Shown: positions 18,498-27,589 of the stretch, piece after piece
Layout of the letters: each line of letters begins with the position of its first letter
Position numbering within the stretch: position 1 is the stretch's first letter
NCBI GenBank assembly: GCA_017438975.1
Contig: JAFRUH010000031.1
Coordinates: forward strand, 45,326-109,325
DNA length: 64,000 nucleotides
Reading direction: 5' to 3'
Origin: Bacteroidales bacterium
GTDB lineage: Bacteria > Bacteroidota > Bacteroidia > Bacteroidales > UBA932
Notes under the pieces: generated by a model
Databases searched by the model: none
Seen by the model: the letters and a program-made list of their open reading frames with translations, nothing else
What the model was told of the DNA's origin: nothing
Program-made: the position numbers and the translations under genes

Positions 18498-19321
18498 TGG
18501 ATTTCCGGCGGCATTTCTCAGGCAAGGTCATTATTGTGACGGGGGCGAGTTCGGGTATCGGACTCGCCGCCGCGAAATTGTTCGGCGCTGCCGGGGCACG
18601 GGTCGTGATGGCCTCCCGGTCGCTGGAAAAGATGCAGGCCTTGTCGCGGGAAGTGTCCCCGTCGCCGGAAAACGTCCTCTGCGTCCGTTGCGACGTCTCC
18701 ATCGAAGCGGACTGCCGGAGACTCATCGAAGAGACGGTCGCCCGTTTCGGACGGATCGACATCCTGGTCAACAACGCAGGCGTTTCGATGCGGGCTACGA
18801 TCCGGGACCTCGACCTTTCGGTCCTCAGGAGACTGATGGACGTCAATTACTGGGGAACGGTCTACTGTACCAAATATGCCCTTCCATACCTGCTGGAATC
18901 CCGCGGGCAGGTTGTCGGGGTCGTTTCGGTGGCAGGATATGCCGCCCTTCCAGCCCGCAGCGGCTATTCCGCTTCGAAGCACGCCGTACGCGGATTCCTG
19001 GACGCCCTTCGGATGGAACATCTCCGCGACGGACTGGGCGTGCTTGTTTTCGCACCCGGCTATACGGCCTCGAACGTCCGGAACGCGGCCCTGCTCGCCG
19101 ACGGAACGCCCCAGGGGGAGACCCCGCTCGACGAGAACCGTCTGATGAGCGCGGAAAAGTGCGCTTCGTACCTTGCCCTCGCCTTGGCCAGGCGTCGTTC
19201 GGAGATGATCCTGACCCCGCTAGGAAAGGCGACGGTCGCGTTCCACCATGTTCTCCCTCGCTTGACCGACCGGCTGACCTGCCGTTTCATCGCCCGGGAG
19301 AAAGATAGCCCTGTCAAATGA
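18497..19321 (+). CDS. Short-chain dehydrogenase, possible 3-ketosphinganine-type reductase
   Basis: 274 aa. Classical SDR signatures: cofactor loop TGASSGIG (15-22), NNAG (95-98 region), catalytic Ser144, Tyr157 and Lys161 (YSASK). Arg/Ser after the second strand (MASRSLEK) suggests NADPH preference. It overlaps the oxoamine synthase stop by one base (TAATG), so reduction of the 3-keto base made by that enzyme is the most natural role, by analogy to 3-dehydrosphinganine reductase. The SDR family is broad, so the specific activity is inferred from context. Confidence 0.75.
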   Translation: MDFRRHFSGKVIIVTGASSGIGLAAAKLFGAAGARVVMASRSLEKMQALSREVSPSPENVLCVRCDVSIEADCRRLIEETVARFGRIDILVNNAGVSMRATIRDLDLSVLRRLMDVNYWGTVYCTKYALPYLLESRGQVVGVVSVAGYAALPARSGYSASKHAVRGFLDALRMEHLRDGLGVLVFAPGYTASNVRNAALLADGTPQGETPLDENRLMSAEKCASYLALALARRRSEMILTPLGKATVAFHHVLPRLTDRLTCRFIAREKDSPVK

Positions 19322-19334
19322 TACTGAGTTTGTT

Positions 19335-21380
19335 ATGAATCTGAAACTGCCCAAGTTCGAACACCGTTTCATCTCCCTGGCCGTGCTTTTCGTGATCCTT
19401 GTCCTGATCATGCCGAGGACCGCCAAGTTCGGGTACGACTATAAGAAAGGGACGCAATGGCCATACGAGACCCTGGTTGCCCAGTTCGATTTCCCGATCC
19501 TGAAGACTCCGGAGCAGATCGAGGAGGAACGAGAGAATGCCGGAACGAGTGTCGTCCCGTATTACAGGAAATCGCAGGAGAGGACCAATACCGTCATCAA
19601 AGGGATCGAGACGCTCGATTTCGGGAAGCACGCTTCCCTCAAGCAGCCGATCCTTTCCCGGGTCCGGGAAATCTATGAGACCGGCGTCCTTTCGGATGCG
19701 AAGATCAAGCTGGACAAGGGTTCGGCCGCCCTTTCCCGGGAGGTCATCTTCGTCCAGAGCGGGAAGCGGGCGCAGAAGTTCCCGGTTTCGGAGGTCTACA
19801 AGGTCTCGGACGCCCAGAACAAGCTGATGGCGGAAGTCTCCAGGTCCTACCCTTCCGTCAATGTGGATTCCCTGCTTGACAAATCCGGGGTCTACGGGCT
19901 GATCATTCCGAACCTGGAATTCGACCGGTCGATGACCGAACTCTCCCACGCCGAATCGGCGGATTACATTTCTCCGACCTCGGGGTATGTCAACGCCGAC
20001 CAGAAAATCGTTTCGAAAGGGGAGATCGTGACGGCGGAAATCGCCCAGATCCTCGACTCTTACAAAGAGGAATACAACAAGATGTACGGCTATGACGGCC
20101 CCCGGATCCTGATGTGGCTCGGGAATATCCTGATCGCCCTCGCCCTGGTCGTCATCCTCTATTTCAGCATCTATTACACCAACCGCGATATCTTCAAGGA
20201 AAGCAACCGGTATTATTATCTGCTGACCATCTTCCTGCTGACGGCCCTGGCGGGATTCTTCACCGAAAGGATTTCCCCCCATGCCGTCTATATCGTTCCC
20301 TTCGCGGTGACCGCGCTCTATCTGCAGGCCTTCTTCCATCGCCGGGTCGTCCTGCCGGTCTACATCGTATCCCTGCTCCCGCTGCTGATTTTCGCGGGGA
20401 ACGGGGTAGAACTTTTCGTGATGTTCCTCACGGCAGGGGTCGTGACCCTCTATACGTTCAATTATTTCAACCGCGGCTGGCTCCAGTTCATCAATGCCCT
20501 GATCATCTTCATTGTCCTTGTCGTCGTCTATCTGGGTTTCCGGCTCATCGATCCGGGCAGCAGCGAAGTCGGGCGGACGATCCTCAATCTCTTCTTCGGA
20601 TCCCTGCTGACCGTAGCCTTCTATCCGCTTATCTTCCTGTTCGAAAAGACCTTCAACCTGGTCTCCAATACACGGCTGCAGGAGCTCGCCGATACGAATA
20701 ACAAGATCCTCCAGGATCTCTCATCCAAGGCTCCCGGAACCTTCCAGCACAGCCTACAGGTCATGAACATGGCCGATGCCGCGACCCGCTCGATCGGCGG
20801 CAACGTGCTCCTCGTCCGGGCGGGCGCCCTGTATCACGACCTTGGGAAGATGGCCAATCCGCTCTGTTTCATCGAGAATGAGAGCGGCGTCCCCGGAGCC
20901 CGGCGCTACCACGACGGCCTGACCGCCAAGCAGAGCGCCCAGGCCATCATCCGCCACGTCTCCGACGGAATGGAGATTGCCAAGGAGAACGGTCTCCCTG
21001 AAGTGATTACAGATTTCATCCTGACTCACCACGGAACGGCAAGCACCGGATATTTCTACAACAAGTATCTCAATGAGGGAGGGGATCCCGCCGACGTCGC
21101 GGATTTCTTCTATCCCGGCAAGAAACCGTCTTCCAAGGAGCAGGTCATCCTGATGCTCTGCGACTCCATCGAGGCTGCCTCCCGCACCCTGAAGGAATTC
21201 ACCCCGGACGCCTTCGACGCCTTCGTCGAGCGGATCGTGGAGGGAAAGATGAAAGACGGGCAGCTCGATCAGGCGGAAATCTCGATCCGCGAACTGGAAA
21301 AGGTCAAGTCGGTCCTCAAGGCCTATCTCGGGCAACTCTATCATGAACGGATCGAATACCCCAACCGCGAGAAGGGATAG
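19335..21380 (+). CDS. 7TM-HD family phosphohydrolase, PgpH-like (putative c-di-AMP phosphodiesterase)
   Basis: 681 aa. One N-terminal membrane segment (HRFISLAVLFVILVLIMP), an extracytoplasmic 7TMR-HDED-like region to about residue 255, a bundle of hydrophobic helices to ~455, then a cytoplasmic HD domain. HD residues are seen in TFQHSLQVMNMA (~471), ALYHDLGKM (~500) and ITDFILTHHGTASTGYFY. Listeria PgpH, which has this architecture, degrades cyclic di-AMP; the same role here is by family. It follows the SDR gene by 13 bp and may be on the gyrB-led transcript. Confidence 0.88.
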   Translation: MNLKLPKFEHRFISLAVLFVILVLIMPRTAKFGYDYKKGTQWPYETLVAQFDFPILKTPEQIEEERENAGTSVVPYYRKSQERTNTVIKGIETLDFGKHASLKQPILSRVREIYETGVLSDAKIKLDKGSAALSREVIFVQSGKRAQKFPVSEVYKVSDAQNKLMAEVSRSYPSVNVDSLLDKSGVYGLIIPNLEFDRSMTELSHAESADYISPTSGYVNADQKIVSKGEIVTAEIAQILDSYKEEYNKMYGYDGPRILMWLGNILIALALVVILYFSIYYTNRDIFKESNRYYYLLTIFLLTALAGFFTERISPHAVYIVPFAVTALYLQAFFHRRVVLPVYIVSLLPLLIFAGNGVELFVMFLTAGVVTLYTFNYFNRGWLQFINALIIFIVLVVVYLGFRLIDPGSSEVGRTILNLFFGSLLTVAFYPLIFLFEKTFNLVSNTRLQELADTNNKILQDLSSKAPGTFQHSLQVMNMADAATRSIGGNVLLVRAGALYHDLGKMANPLCFIENESGVPGARRYHDGLTAKQSAQAIIRHVSDGMEIAKENGLPEVITDFILTHHGTASTGYFYNKYLNEGGDPADVADFFYPGKKPSSKEQVILMLCDSIEAASRTLKEFTPDAFDAFVERIVEGKMKDGQLDQAEISIRELEKVKSVLKAYLGQLYHERIEYPNREKG

Positions 21381-21407
21381 TGGATTGATATTGTGAGATA
21401 TTTTGCC

Positions 21408-21415
21408 TATCTTTG
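21408..21415 (+). promoter_or_regulatory. -7 box TATCTTTG for tig-clpP-clpX
   Basis: Exact TAnnTTTG, 34 bp before the trigger factor ATG at 21450, in the only real gap of this plus-strand run. Confidence 0.6.
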
Positions 21416-21449
21416 CGCCCCCAAATGAAAAATATTAAAATCAGATACA

Positions 21450-22766
21450 ATGAACGTCATTAAAAATCAGGTCGATGACCTGAACTATCAGGTAACCATT
21501 GAAATTTCCAAGGAAGACTACGCGGAGAGCGAAAGGAAGAAACTCAACGACATCAAGCGCCGCGCCGATATCAAGGGCTTCCGCAAAGGTATGGCCCCGC
21601 TGAGCCTGATCCAGCGCCTTTACGGCGACCAGGTTCTATACGAGAGCGTCAATTCCGTCGTTTCCGACGCCCTGAACAATTTCATCCGGGACGAGAAGAT
21701 CCGCATTGTCGGCGAGCCTCTTTCCAGCGAGGACCAGCCGGAGCTCGATTGGAAGTCGGGGAACGATTTCGCTTTCAAGTTCGATATCGCCCAGACTCCG
21801 GAACTGAACTTCGAAGTCTCTGCGGACGATAAGATTCCGTATTACGACATCAATGTCACTGAGGCAGCCAAGAAGGAAATGAAGAAGAACATGCTCCAGC
21901 AGCTCGGATCCCTCCAGGAGGCCGAAGCGACCAAGGAGGATGACTATATCGTCGCTGATCTGGACAATGGCGAGATCAAGGCGGAAGGAGTCTATATCTC
22001 CCTCCGCAATGTCGCCGATGACCTCCGGAACGTCTTCGTGGCCCGCAAGGCCGGCGAGACCTTCCAGGTGAATGTCAACGAGGCTTTCCTGAACGAGACC
22101 GACCGGGCCGCCATGCTCAAGGTCAAGAAAGAGGAACTCCCTGGCATCAATCCCGAATTCAATGTCACGGTCGTCAATGTCAAGACCTTCGTTCCCGCCA
22201 AGGAAAGCCAGGAGACGTACGACAAGATGTTCGGGGAAGGCGTGGTCAAGTCCGCCGAAGAGTTCGAGGCCAAGATCGTCGAACGCATCGAATCGAACCA
22301 CAGGCAGGAGGCCGATTACCGTTTTTCCAAGGACGCCCGCGATTATTTCCTGAAGAAGGCTGACATCGCCCTTCCGGAAGCCTTCCTGAAGAGGTGGCTC
22401 GCCTATGTCAACGAAGGTAAGTTCACTCCCGAGCAGATCGACGCCGACTTCGACGCCTTCCTCGCCGACTTCCGCTGGCAGCTCGTCCGCGGTTACATCA
22501 TGCAGAAATTCGACCTGAAGGTCGAGGAGAAGGACATGCAGGAAGCCGCCGAGTCCTATGCCGCCTACCAGTATGCGATGTACGGCATGGGCAATGTCCC
22601 CCAGGATATCCTGAAGAATGCTGCGAATTCCATCCTTGCTGACGAGCGCCAGTCCCGCCAGATCGAGGAGCAGGTCGAGGACAACAAGACGATGACCGCG
22701 ATCCGCGAGCACGTAACCCTCCAGCACAAGAAGATCTCCGAAGACAAGTTCCGCGAATTGAAATAA
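21450..22766 (+). CDS. tig: Trigger factor
   Basis: 438 aa ribosome-bound chaperone. The N-terminal ribosome-docking signature GFRKGMAP is at about residues 44-51, within a typical N domain (VTIEISKEDYAESERKKLNDIKRRADIKGFRKG). The middle region is weakly FKBP-like, and the C-terminal helical arms (AESYAAYQYAMYGMG) are present. The order tig-clpP-clpX is a classical arrangement. It has its own upstream -7 box. Confidence 0.95.
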   Translation: MNVIKNQVDDLNYQVTIEISKEDYAESERKKLNDIKRRADIKGFRKGMAPLSLIQRLYGDQVLYESVNSVVSDALNNFIRDEKIRIVGEPLSSEDQPELDWKSGNDFAFKFDIAQTPELNFEVSADDKIPYYDINVTEAAKKEMKKNMLQQLGSLQEAEATKEDDYIVADLDNGEIKAEGVYISLRNVADDLRNVFVARKAGETFQVNVNEAFLNETDRAAMLKVKKEELPGINPEFNVTVVNVKTFVPAKESQETYDKMFGEGVVKSAEEFEAKIVERIESNHRQEADYRFSKDARDYFLKKADIALPEAFLKRWLAYVNEGKFTPEQIDADFDAFLADFRWQLVRGYIMQKFDLKVEEKDMQEAAESYAAYQYAMYGMGNVPQDILKNAANSILADERQSRQIEEQVEDNKTMTAIREHVTLQHKKISEDKFRELK

Positions 22767-22775
22767 TTCCTTCCC

Positions 22776-23444
22776 ATGGACAAGAAAGAATTCAACAGGT
22801 TTGCCTCGAAAGAGCGCGGGATCAGTTCCATGACCCTGCACCGGTACGAGTCGGTCTACGACGCCTACATCAATCCGACCATTACCGAAGAGCGGAAAAT
22901 GAATGTCGCCCAGATGGACGTTTTCAGCCGCCTGATGATGGACCGCATCATCTTTCTCGGCGTGCCGATCGACGATGATGTCGCCAATATCATCCAGGCC
23001 CAGCTCCTGTTCCTTTCTTCCGTGGACAGCCATGCGGACATCTCCCTGTATCTGAACACCCCCGGCGGACAGGTCTCCTCCGGACTCGGCATCTATGATA
23101 CCATGCAGCTGGTCCAGCCGGACGTGGCCACGATCTGCACCGGGATGGCGGCCTCGATGGGCTCCGTCCTTCTCTGCGCCGGCGCCCCCGGCAAGCGTTC
23201 CGCCCTTCCGCATTCGCGGGTTCTGATCCATCAGCCCCTCGGCGGCGCCCAGGGCCAGGCCAGCGATATCCTTATCGCCGCCAAGGAGATCGAGAAGCTT
23301 CGCGAAGAGCTCTTCAGGATCATCGCCTCCCATACCGGCCAGCCTTACGAGAAAGTGGCGGCTGACGGGGACAGGGACTATTGGATGAGTTCCGCTGAGG
23401 CGAAGGAGTATGGCATGATCGATGAAATCCTGACCAAGAGATAA
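22776..23444 (+). CDS. clpP: ATP-dependent Clp protease proteolytic subunit
   Basis: 222 aa. The serine protease triad is visible: Ser127 in GMAASMGS, His152 in HQPLGG and Asp201 in DRDYWMS. The oxyanion-loop [16 protein letters not shown] precedes them. It forms the proteolytic barrel fed by ClpX. It starts 9 bp after tig and its stop overlaps the clpX start by one base. Confidence 0.97.
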   Translation: MDKKEFNRFASKERGISSMTLHRYESVYDAYINPTITEERKMNVAQMDVFSRLMMDRIIFLGVPIDDDVANIIQAQLLFLSSVDSHADISLYLNTPGGQVSSGLGIYDTMQLVQPDVATICTGMAASMGSVLLCAGAPGKRSALPHSRVLIHQPLGGAQGQASDILIAAKEIEKLREELFRIIASHTGQPYEKVAADGDRDYWMSSAEAKEYGMIDEILTKR

Positions 23445-24664
23445 TGGCCAAGAAGCAGACATCCCAGCATCACTGCATGTTTTGCGGAAGGGGAGAGAAC
23501 GAAGTCTCCCTCCTCCTGCACGGACTTGACGGCTATATCTGCAGCGACTGCGTCCGCCTGGCTTCGGATTACCTGGACGAGATCAATGACCAGCACGCGC
23601 CCGCCCAGGCTCCGGTCCCCGTTTCCAAGGCTCCGAAGCCGAAGGAAATCAAGGCTTTCCTGGACCAGTATGTCATCGGCCAGGACCGGGCGAAAGTCGT
23701 CCTTTCCGTCGCGGTCTACAACCATTACAAGCGGATCGGCCACAACCTGGTCGACAGGCCGGACGACGGGGTCGAACTGGAGAAATCCAATATCCTCCTG
23801 GTAGGTCCGACCGGAACTGGGAAAACCCTGCTGGCGAAGACGATAGCCAAGATGCTCGATGTCCCTTTCACCATTGTCGACGCGACGGTCTTGACCGAGG
23901 CGGGCTATGTCGGGGAGGATGTCGAGAGCATTCTGACCCGTCTGCTCCAGGAGGCCGATTTCGACCTTCAGAAAGCTGAAAGGGGAATCGTCTTCATCGA
24001 TGAGATTGACAAGATCGCCCGCAAGTGCGACAATCCGTCGATCACCCGCGATGTCTCCGGCGAAGGCGTGCAGCAGGCAATGCTGAAGCTCCTGGAAGGG
24101 AATGTGGTCAATGTTCCTCCGAAGGGCGGACGCAAGCATCCGGAGCAGGAGTTCATCCATGTCAATACCCAGAATATCCTCTTTATCTGCGGGGGCGCCT
24201 TCGAAGGGATCGAGCGCCACATCGCGCAGCGGAAGAATACGCAGATCATCGGTTTCGGCGCGGAGGAAAAACAGCGCGTCGACAAGGACAATCTTCTGCA
24301 ATATGTCGAGGCTCAGGATCTTCGCGCCTATGGCCTCATCCCGGAAATCATTGGCCGTCTCCCGGTCGTGACCTATCTCGACACCTTGGACCGAGATTCC
24401 CTGAAGCGGATTCTCACGGAACCGAAGAACGCGATCATCCGCCAGTACGAGAAACTGTTCGAACTGGACGGGATGAAACTGGTGATCGAGCCGGAAGTAC
24501 TTGACCTGATCGTTGATACCTCGATCAGCCGCAAACTGGGCGCCCGCGGACTCCGGGCGATCTGCGAAGAGCTGATGAACGATGCCATGTTCGAGGCTCC
24601 CTCTTCCCGCAAGAAGACTTTTACCCTTACCGCAGCCTACGCCCGGGAGCGTCTCGCCGACTAG
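23444..24664 (+). CDS. clpX: ATP-dependent Clp protease ATP-binding subunit ClpX
   Basis: 406 aa AAA+ unfoldase. The N-terminal zinc-binding domain has Cys11, Cys14, Cys33 and Cys36. Walker A is [13 protein letters not shown], Walker [12 protein letters not shown], and the ClpP-docking loop IIGFG is present. The sensor-2 region ([15 protein letters not shown]) is intact. Last gene of tig-clpP-clpX. The stop codon TAG is followed directly by an 11-C homopolymer. Confidence 0.97.
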   Translation: MAKKQTSQHHCMFCGRGENEVSLLLHGLDGYICSDCVRLASDYLDEINDQHAPAQAPVPVSKAPKPKEIKAFLDQYVIGQDRAKVVLSVAVYNHYKRIGHNLVDRPDDGVELEKSNILLVGPTGTGKTLLAKTIAKMLDVPFTIVDATVLTEAGYVGEDVESILTRLLQEADFDLQKAERGIVFIDEIDKIARKCDNPSITRDVSGEGVQQAMLKLLEGNVVNVPPKGGRKHPEQEFIHVNTQNILFICGGAFEGIERHIAQRKNTQIIGFGAEEKQRVDKDNLLQYVEAQDLRAYGLIPEIIGRLPVVTYLDTLDRDSLKRILTEPKNAIIRQYEKLFELDGMKLVIEPEVLDLIVDTSISRKLGARGLRAICEELMNDAMFEAPSSRKKTFTLTAAYARERLAD

Positions 24665-24917
24665 CCCCCCCCCCCGTTTTTCCAGAGAACAATATCGTCC
24701 AGGATGGGGTATGCTCCGAGCTCCATGGTTCGGAGCGGGGCGTTGCTGTCGTCCGGGATCTCGACGGCTAACTCGGTCCTTTTACAGTCCAACTCCGTTG
24801 TCCTGTAACGTCCCTCAAACACACGCCGTCGTCCCTCCGGCACGATCCCTCCCTCGGCAACACTTAATCCCGCTCCTCTCAATCTCCGCTCGGGGCACAC
24901 ACCCTTCCCGTCCTATC
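24665..24917. other. Non-coding gap with poly-C tract and diverged direct repeat
   Basis: No convincing gene. It opens with 11 consecutive C (24665-24675) then GTTTTT. A stem GCTCCGA (24713-24719)/TCGGAGC (24730-24736) follows. An approximate 22-nt direct repeat starts at AACTCGGTCC (24770) and AACTCCGTTG (24791). A 79-codon minus-strand frame covers the area but has no start context or recognisable protein. Confidence 0.5.
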
Positions 24918-25042
24918 TTTCTCCGGAGAAGTCGGATCGGGGAGGTGTGGGATGCTCCGCGGAATTTACGAAGCCGGGGTTCCCGGCGGAGTCATGGAGC
25001 GAAGCGCCCACCCTCCCCAAGACGGAAACTTCTCCGGAGAAA
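24918..25042. repeat. 125-bp palindromic element between clpX and the DPP-IV-like gene
   Basis: Perfect 15-bp terminal inverted repeat TTTCTCCGGAGAAGT (24918-24932)/ACTTCTCCGGAGAAA (25028-25042). Inside, GGGGAGGTG (24939-24947) can pair with CACCCTCCCC (25009-25018) with one bulge. It shares CACCCTCCC, GGAGG(G)TG and GCGAAGCG with the element at 7925-8039. It ends 11 bp from the DPP-IV-like stop and may also serve as a terminator for the convergent genes. Confidence 0.65.
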
Positions 25043-25053
25043 AGCCTGGGAGG

Positions 25054-27069
25054 TCAGAGGTAGTCCTCGAAGTACAGCGTAACCTTGTCCATCAGGTGGA
25101 CGCGGTCCTTCCCGCGGACATTGTGCTCGTGGCAGGGGTAGGGAAAGTAATCGACCTGAACGTTGTTGACGATGCACTCGTGGATGAAACTGAGGCTGTG
25201 CTCCCAGACGACCGTATTGTCGATCGCTCCCTGGCAGATCAGCAGTTTTCCCTTGAGATCCTTGGCCTTACCGATCAGGCTCGTCAGGGCGAACCCTTCG
25301 GGATTCGTTGCCGGATTGTCCATATACCGCTCCCCGTACATGATCTCGTACCACTTCCAGTCGATCACGGGACCGCCTGCGACGGCGACTTTGAAGACAT
25401 CCGGATAGTTCGTGATCAGGGAAATCGTCATGAATCCGCCGTAGCTCCAGCCATGGACACCGATCCGCTCCGGGTCGACATAAGGGAGTTCCAGGAGCTT
25501 CCGGATCCCGACCATCTGGTCGGCCATCTCCTCCTGGCCGCATCGGCGGTTGATCGCCTTCTCGAAAGCGGCGCCCCGGTTCTGGGTGCCCCGGTTGTCC
25601 TGGACATAGACCAGATACCCCTTCTGGGCCATCAGCATCTCCCACATCCGGATTCCGCCGAGCCAGGAATCCTGGACCAGCTGGGAATGGGGGCCGCCGT
25701 AGACATAGACGACGACCGGGTACTTCTTCGAAGGATCGAAACCGAGTGGCTTGATGAGGCGGTAATAGTTTTCGAAACGGCCGTCCGCACTCGGGACTGA
25801 GCCGAAGTCGACCTCGCAGGCCGCCCTTCCCTCAAGCGGGTCACGGGCCTCCAGGAGCCGCTCGATCACAGTCCCGTCCGTTCGCCTCAGTTCGACGACA
25901 TTCGGGGTGCGGAGGTTGCTCCACGTATCGATGAAGGCCGTGCAGCTTTCATTCATCGAGATCTTGTGCCAGCCGCGGTCGGGTGTCAGCCGCCGGGGCT
26001 TCCCGAAGACGGTCTTCTGCAGGACGGCGCTTCCCGCTGCCCTCTTCCCCTTCAGTGAGGGAATCTTCAGGTCGATCCGGAAGAGATGGTTCTCGACGGG
26101 AGAAACTTCAGCGGAAGTGTAATAGACTGACTTACCGTCGTTTCTGACATACTGGACATCCGCATCGACGGCGGTCAGGCGCCGGAGTGTGCCCAGCGTA
26201 TCGACGAGATAGAGATTCCGGAATCCGTCCCGGTTGTCGGTCCGGTACAGGAAAAGGTCGTTCCTGCCTTCGAGGAACACGATCGGATCGAGCGGCTCGA
26301 TCCAAGCCTCATTGTCCTCGGTGAGGAGGGTCTTGAGGAAACGTCCCGTCGCCGCATCGTACTGGTTGAGGCGCATATGGTGCTGGCTCCGGTCGACGAC
26401 CTGGATATAGAGGAAACGGCTGTCGGGGGACCAGGCGACATTCGTCAGGTAACGGTCGTCCCCGAAATCCTTGACATCCATATAAACGAGGGCGCCCGTC
26501 CCGGGTATGAACACACCGAGACCGATCCGCTCCGAATCCATCCCATTCATTGGGTATTTGATGTTCCGGAGGCTGCCGGTGCGTGTTTTGATGTCCAGCA
26601 GGGGGAAATCGGTCACGAGCGACTCGTCCTTCCGGTAGAAAGCGATGCGGGACTCGTCCGGGGAGGGGAAGTACCCGCCTTCGATTCCAAATTCATTCCG
26701 GCTGACGCTTTGTCCATAGACGATTCCGGGATCGTTGCTGAGCGCGACGGCGAGGGTGTCCCCGCCCTTGGCGATCAGCAGGCTGTTCCCCTTCAAGACC
26801 GGGGTCCAGGTCTCTTTCCCGCCGACGGAACGCTCCGGGTCCAGTTTCCCGCTCTTCCATGCCCCGTCCTTATAATAGGCGTACTCGTTGTCGTTCCTCC
26901 AGGAGCAGTAGATGTTTTCCGGGTAGACGTTCCGGCCGAGGACAGCTTCCTGCATCGTCAGGGGAGTACCGCCGGCGGGACCTGCCGGATACCGGTCGAG
27001 GATGCCCTCCTGGGCAAAAAGTGCGCTGCAGAAAGCTGCGGCGCACATCAGGGTAAGGATTCTTTTCAT
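25054..27069 (-). CDS. Exported S9 family peptidase (dipeptidyl peptidase IV-like)
   Basis: 671 aa with a signal peptide (KRILTLMCAAAFCSALFAQ). An N-terminal beta-propeller with repeated WSPDSRFLYIQ-type blades is followed by an alpha/beta hydrolase domain: nucleophile Ser542 in GWSYGGF, an acid in GAIDNTVVW and the histidine in the HEHNVRGKDRVHL region. The DPP-IV-type activity would be periplasmic removal of N-terminal dipeptides. It overlaps the upstream small membrane protein gene by 1 nt, so the two are cotranscribed. Confidence 0.9.
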   Translation of the reverse strand: MKRILTLMCAAAFCSALFAQEGILDRYPAGPAGGTPLTMQEAVLGRNVYPENIYCSWRNDNEYAYYKDGAWKSGKLDPERSVGGKETWTPVLKGNSLLIAKGGDTLAVALSNDPGIVYGQSVSRNEFGIEGGYFPSPDESRIAFYRKDESLVTDFPLLDIKTRTGSLRNIKYPMNGMDSERIGLGVFIPGTGALVYMDVKDFGDDRYLTNVAWSPDSRFLYIQVVDRSQHHMRLNQYDAATGRFLKTLLTEDNEAWIEPLDPIVFLEGRNDLFLYRTDNRDGFRNLYLVDTLGTLRRLTAVDADVQYVRNDGKSVYYTSAEVSPVENHLFRIDLKIPSLKGKRAAGSAVLQKTVFGKPRRLTPDRGWHKISMNESCTAFIDTWSNLRTPNVVELRRTDGTVIERLLEARDPLEGRAACEVDFGSVPSADGRFENYYRLIKPLGFDPSKKYPVVVYVYGGPHSQLVQDSWLGGIRMWEMLMAQKGYLVYVQDNRGTQNRGAAFEKAINRRCGQEEMADQMVGIRKLLELPYVDPERIGVHGWSYGGFMTISLITNYPDVFKVAVAGGPVIDWKWYEIMYGERYMDNPATNPEGFALTSLIGKAKDLKGKLLICQGAIDNTVVWEHSLSFIHECIVNNVQVDYFPYPCHEHNVRGKDRVHLMDKVTLYFEDYL

Positions 27070-27518
27070 TACAGGAAAATCTCTTCGGCGGATGCATCAT
27101 ACGGAAGGTGATAGGAACCCGGGTCGACCGGCTCATAGCCTTCGACGCGGTCCACGATGCTGCGTTCGTATCCTCTCCAGGGGAGGGCTCCCTTGTACTC
27201 TTTGAAGTGGACGGTCACGCGCTGCCCGGTCAGGTTCTTGAGCTGCTCGGCGACTTCCTTTTCCGCGGAGAACTTGAAGTTCTTGGACTGGACGGTCCCG
27301 GTGCCGCCGGATTTGCCGGAAGACTTGCCGTAACCGGTCAGGATGATTTCACCCTCATAGGTCTTGAAAAAATAGCCGGTATAGGTCAGCGTATTGAGCT
27401 CGCCTGTCTTCGTTCCGTCACTGAATACCCAGAAGAACTTGTAATAGCAGAACCCCGCTCCGACCAGAAGGAGCAGGACGATCGTCCAGGCAAGCGCCTT
27501 TTTCCCTTTGTTAGCCAT
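27069..27518 (-). CDS. Small single-pass membrane protein, conserved in Bacteroidota
   Basis: 149 aa from the ATG at 27518; a longer frame starts at 27557 but would begin inside the promoter box. One N-terminal transmembrane helix (ALAWTIVLLLLVGAGFCYYKFF) precedes a soluble domain with YTGYFFKTYEGEIILTGYG and YKGALPWRGYERSIVD. I recall similar Bacteroidota proteins that are often mislabelled as 6-phosphogluconate dehydrogenase; nothing here supports an enzyme. Its stop overlaps the DPP-IV-like start. Confidence 0.8.
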   Translation of the reverse strand: MANKGKKALAWTIVLLLLVGAGFCYYKFFWVFSDGTKTGELNTLTYTGYFFKTYEGEIILTGYGKSSGKSGGTGTVQSKNFKFSAEKEVAEQLKNLTGQRVTVHFKEYKGALPWRGYERSIVDRVEGYEPVDPGSYHLPYDASAEEIFL

Positions 27519-27545
27519 AATCGAAATGATGTTTTGTTTATCATA

Positions 27546-27553
27546 CAAATATA
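27546..27553 (-). promoter_or_regulatory. -7 box TATATTTG for the membrane protein/DPP-IV unit
   Basis: Minus-strand exact TAnnTTTG (plus-strand CAAATATA), 27 bp before the ATG at 27518; divergent with the box at 27566. Confidence 0.6.
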
Positions 27554-27565
27554 ACAAGTTTTTGT

Positions 27566-27573
27566 TATTTTTG
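27566..27573 (+). promoter_or_regulatory. -7 box TATTTTTG for the esterase pair
   Basis: Exact TAnnTTTG, ending 16 bp before the ATG at 27590, which is preferred over the in-frame TTG at 27581 that would leave almost no leader. Confidence 0.6.
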
Positions 27574-27589
27574 CCTAAAATTGAATCAT

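Noticed and set aside
24661-24900. 79-codon minus-strand frame in the clpX/DPP-IV gap
   Set aside because: It overlaps the poly-C tract and a direct repeat, has no ribosome site and resembles no family. It is treated as non-coding.
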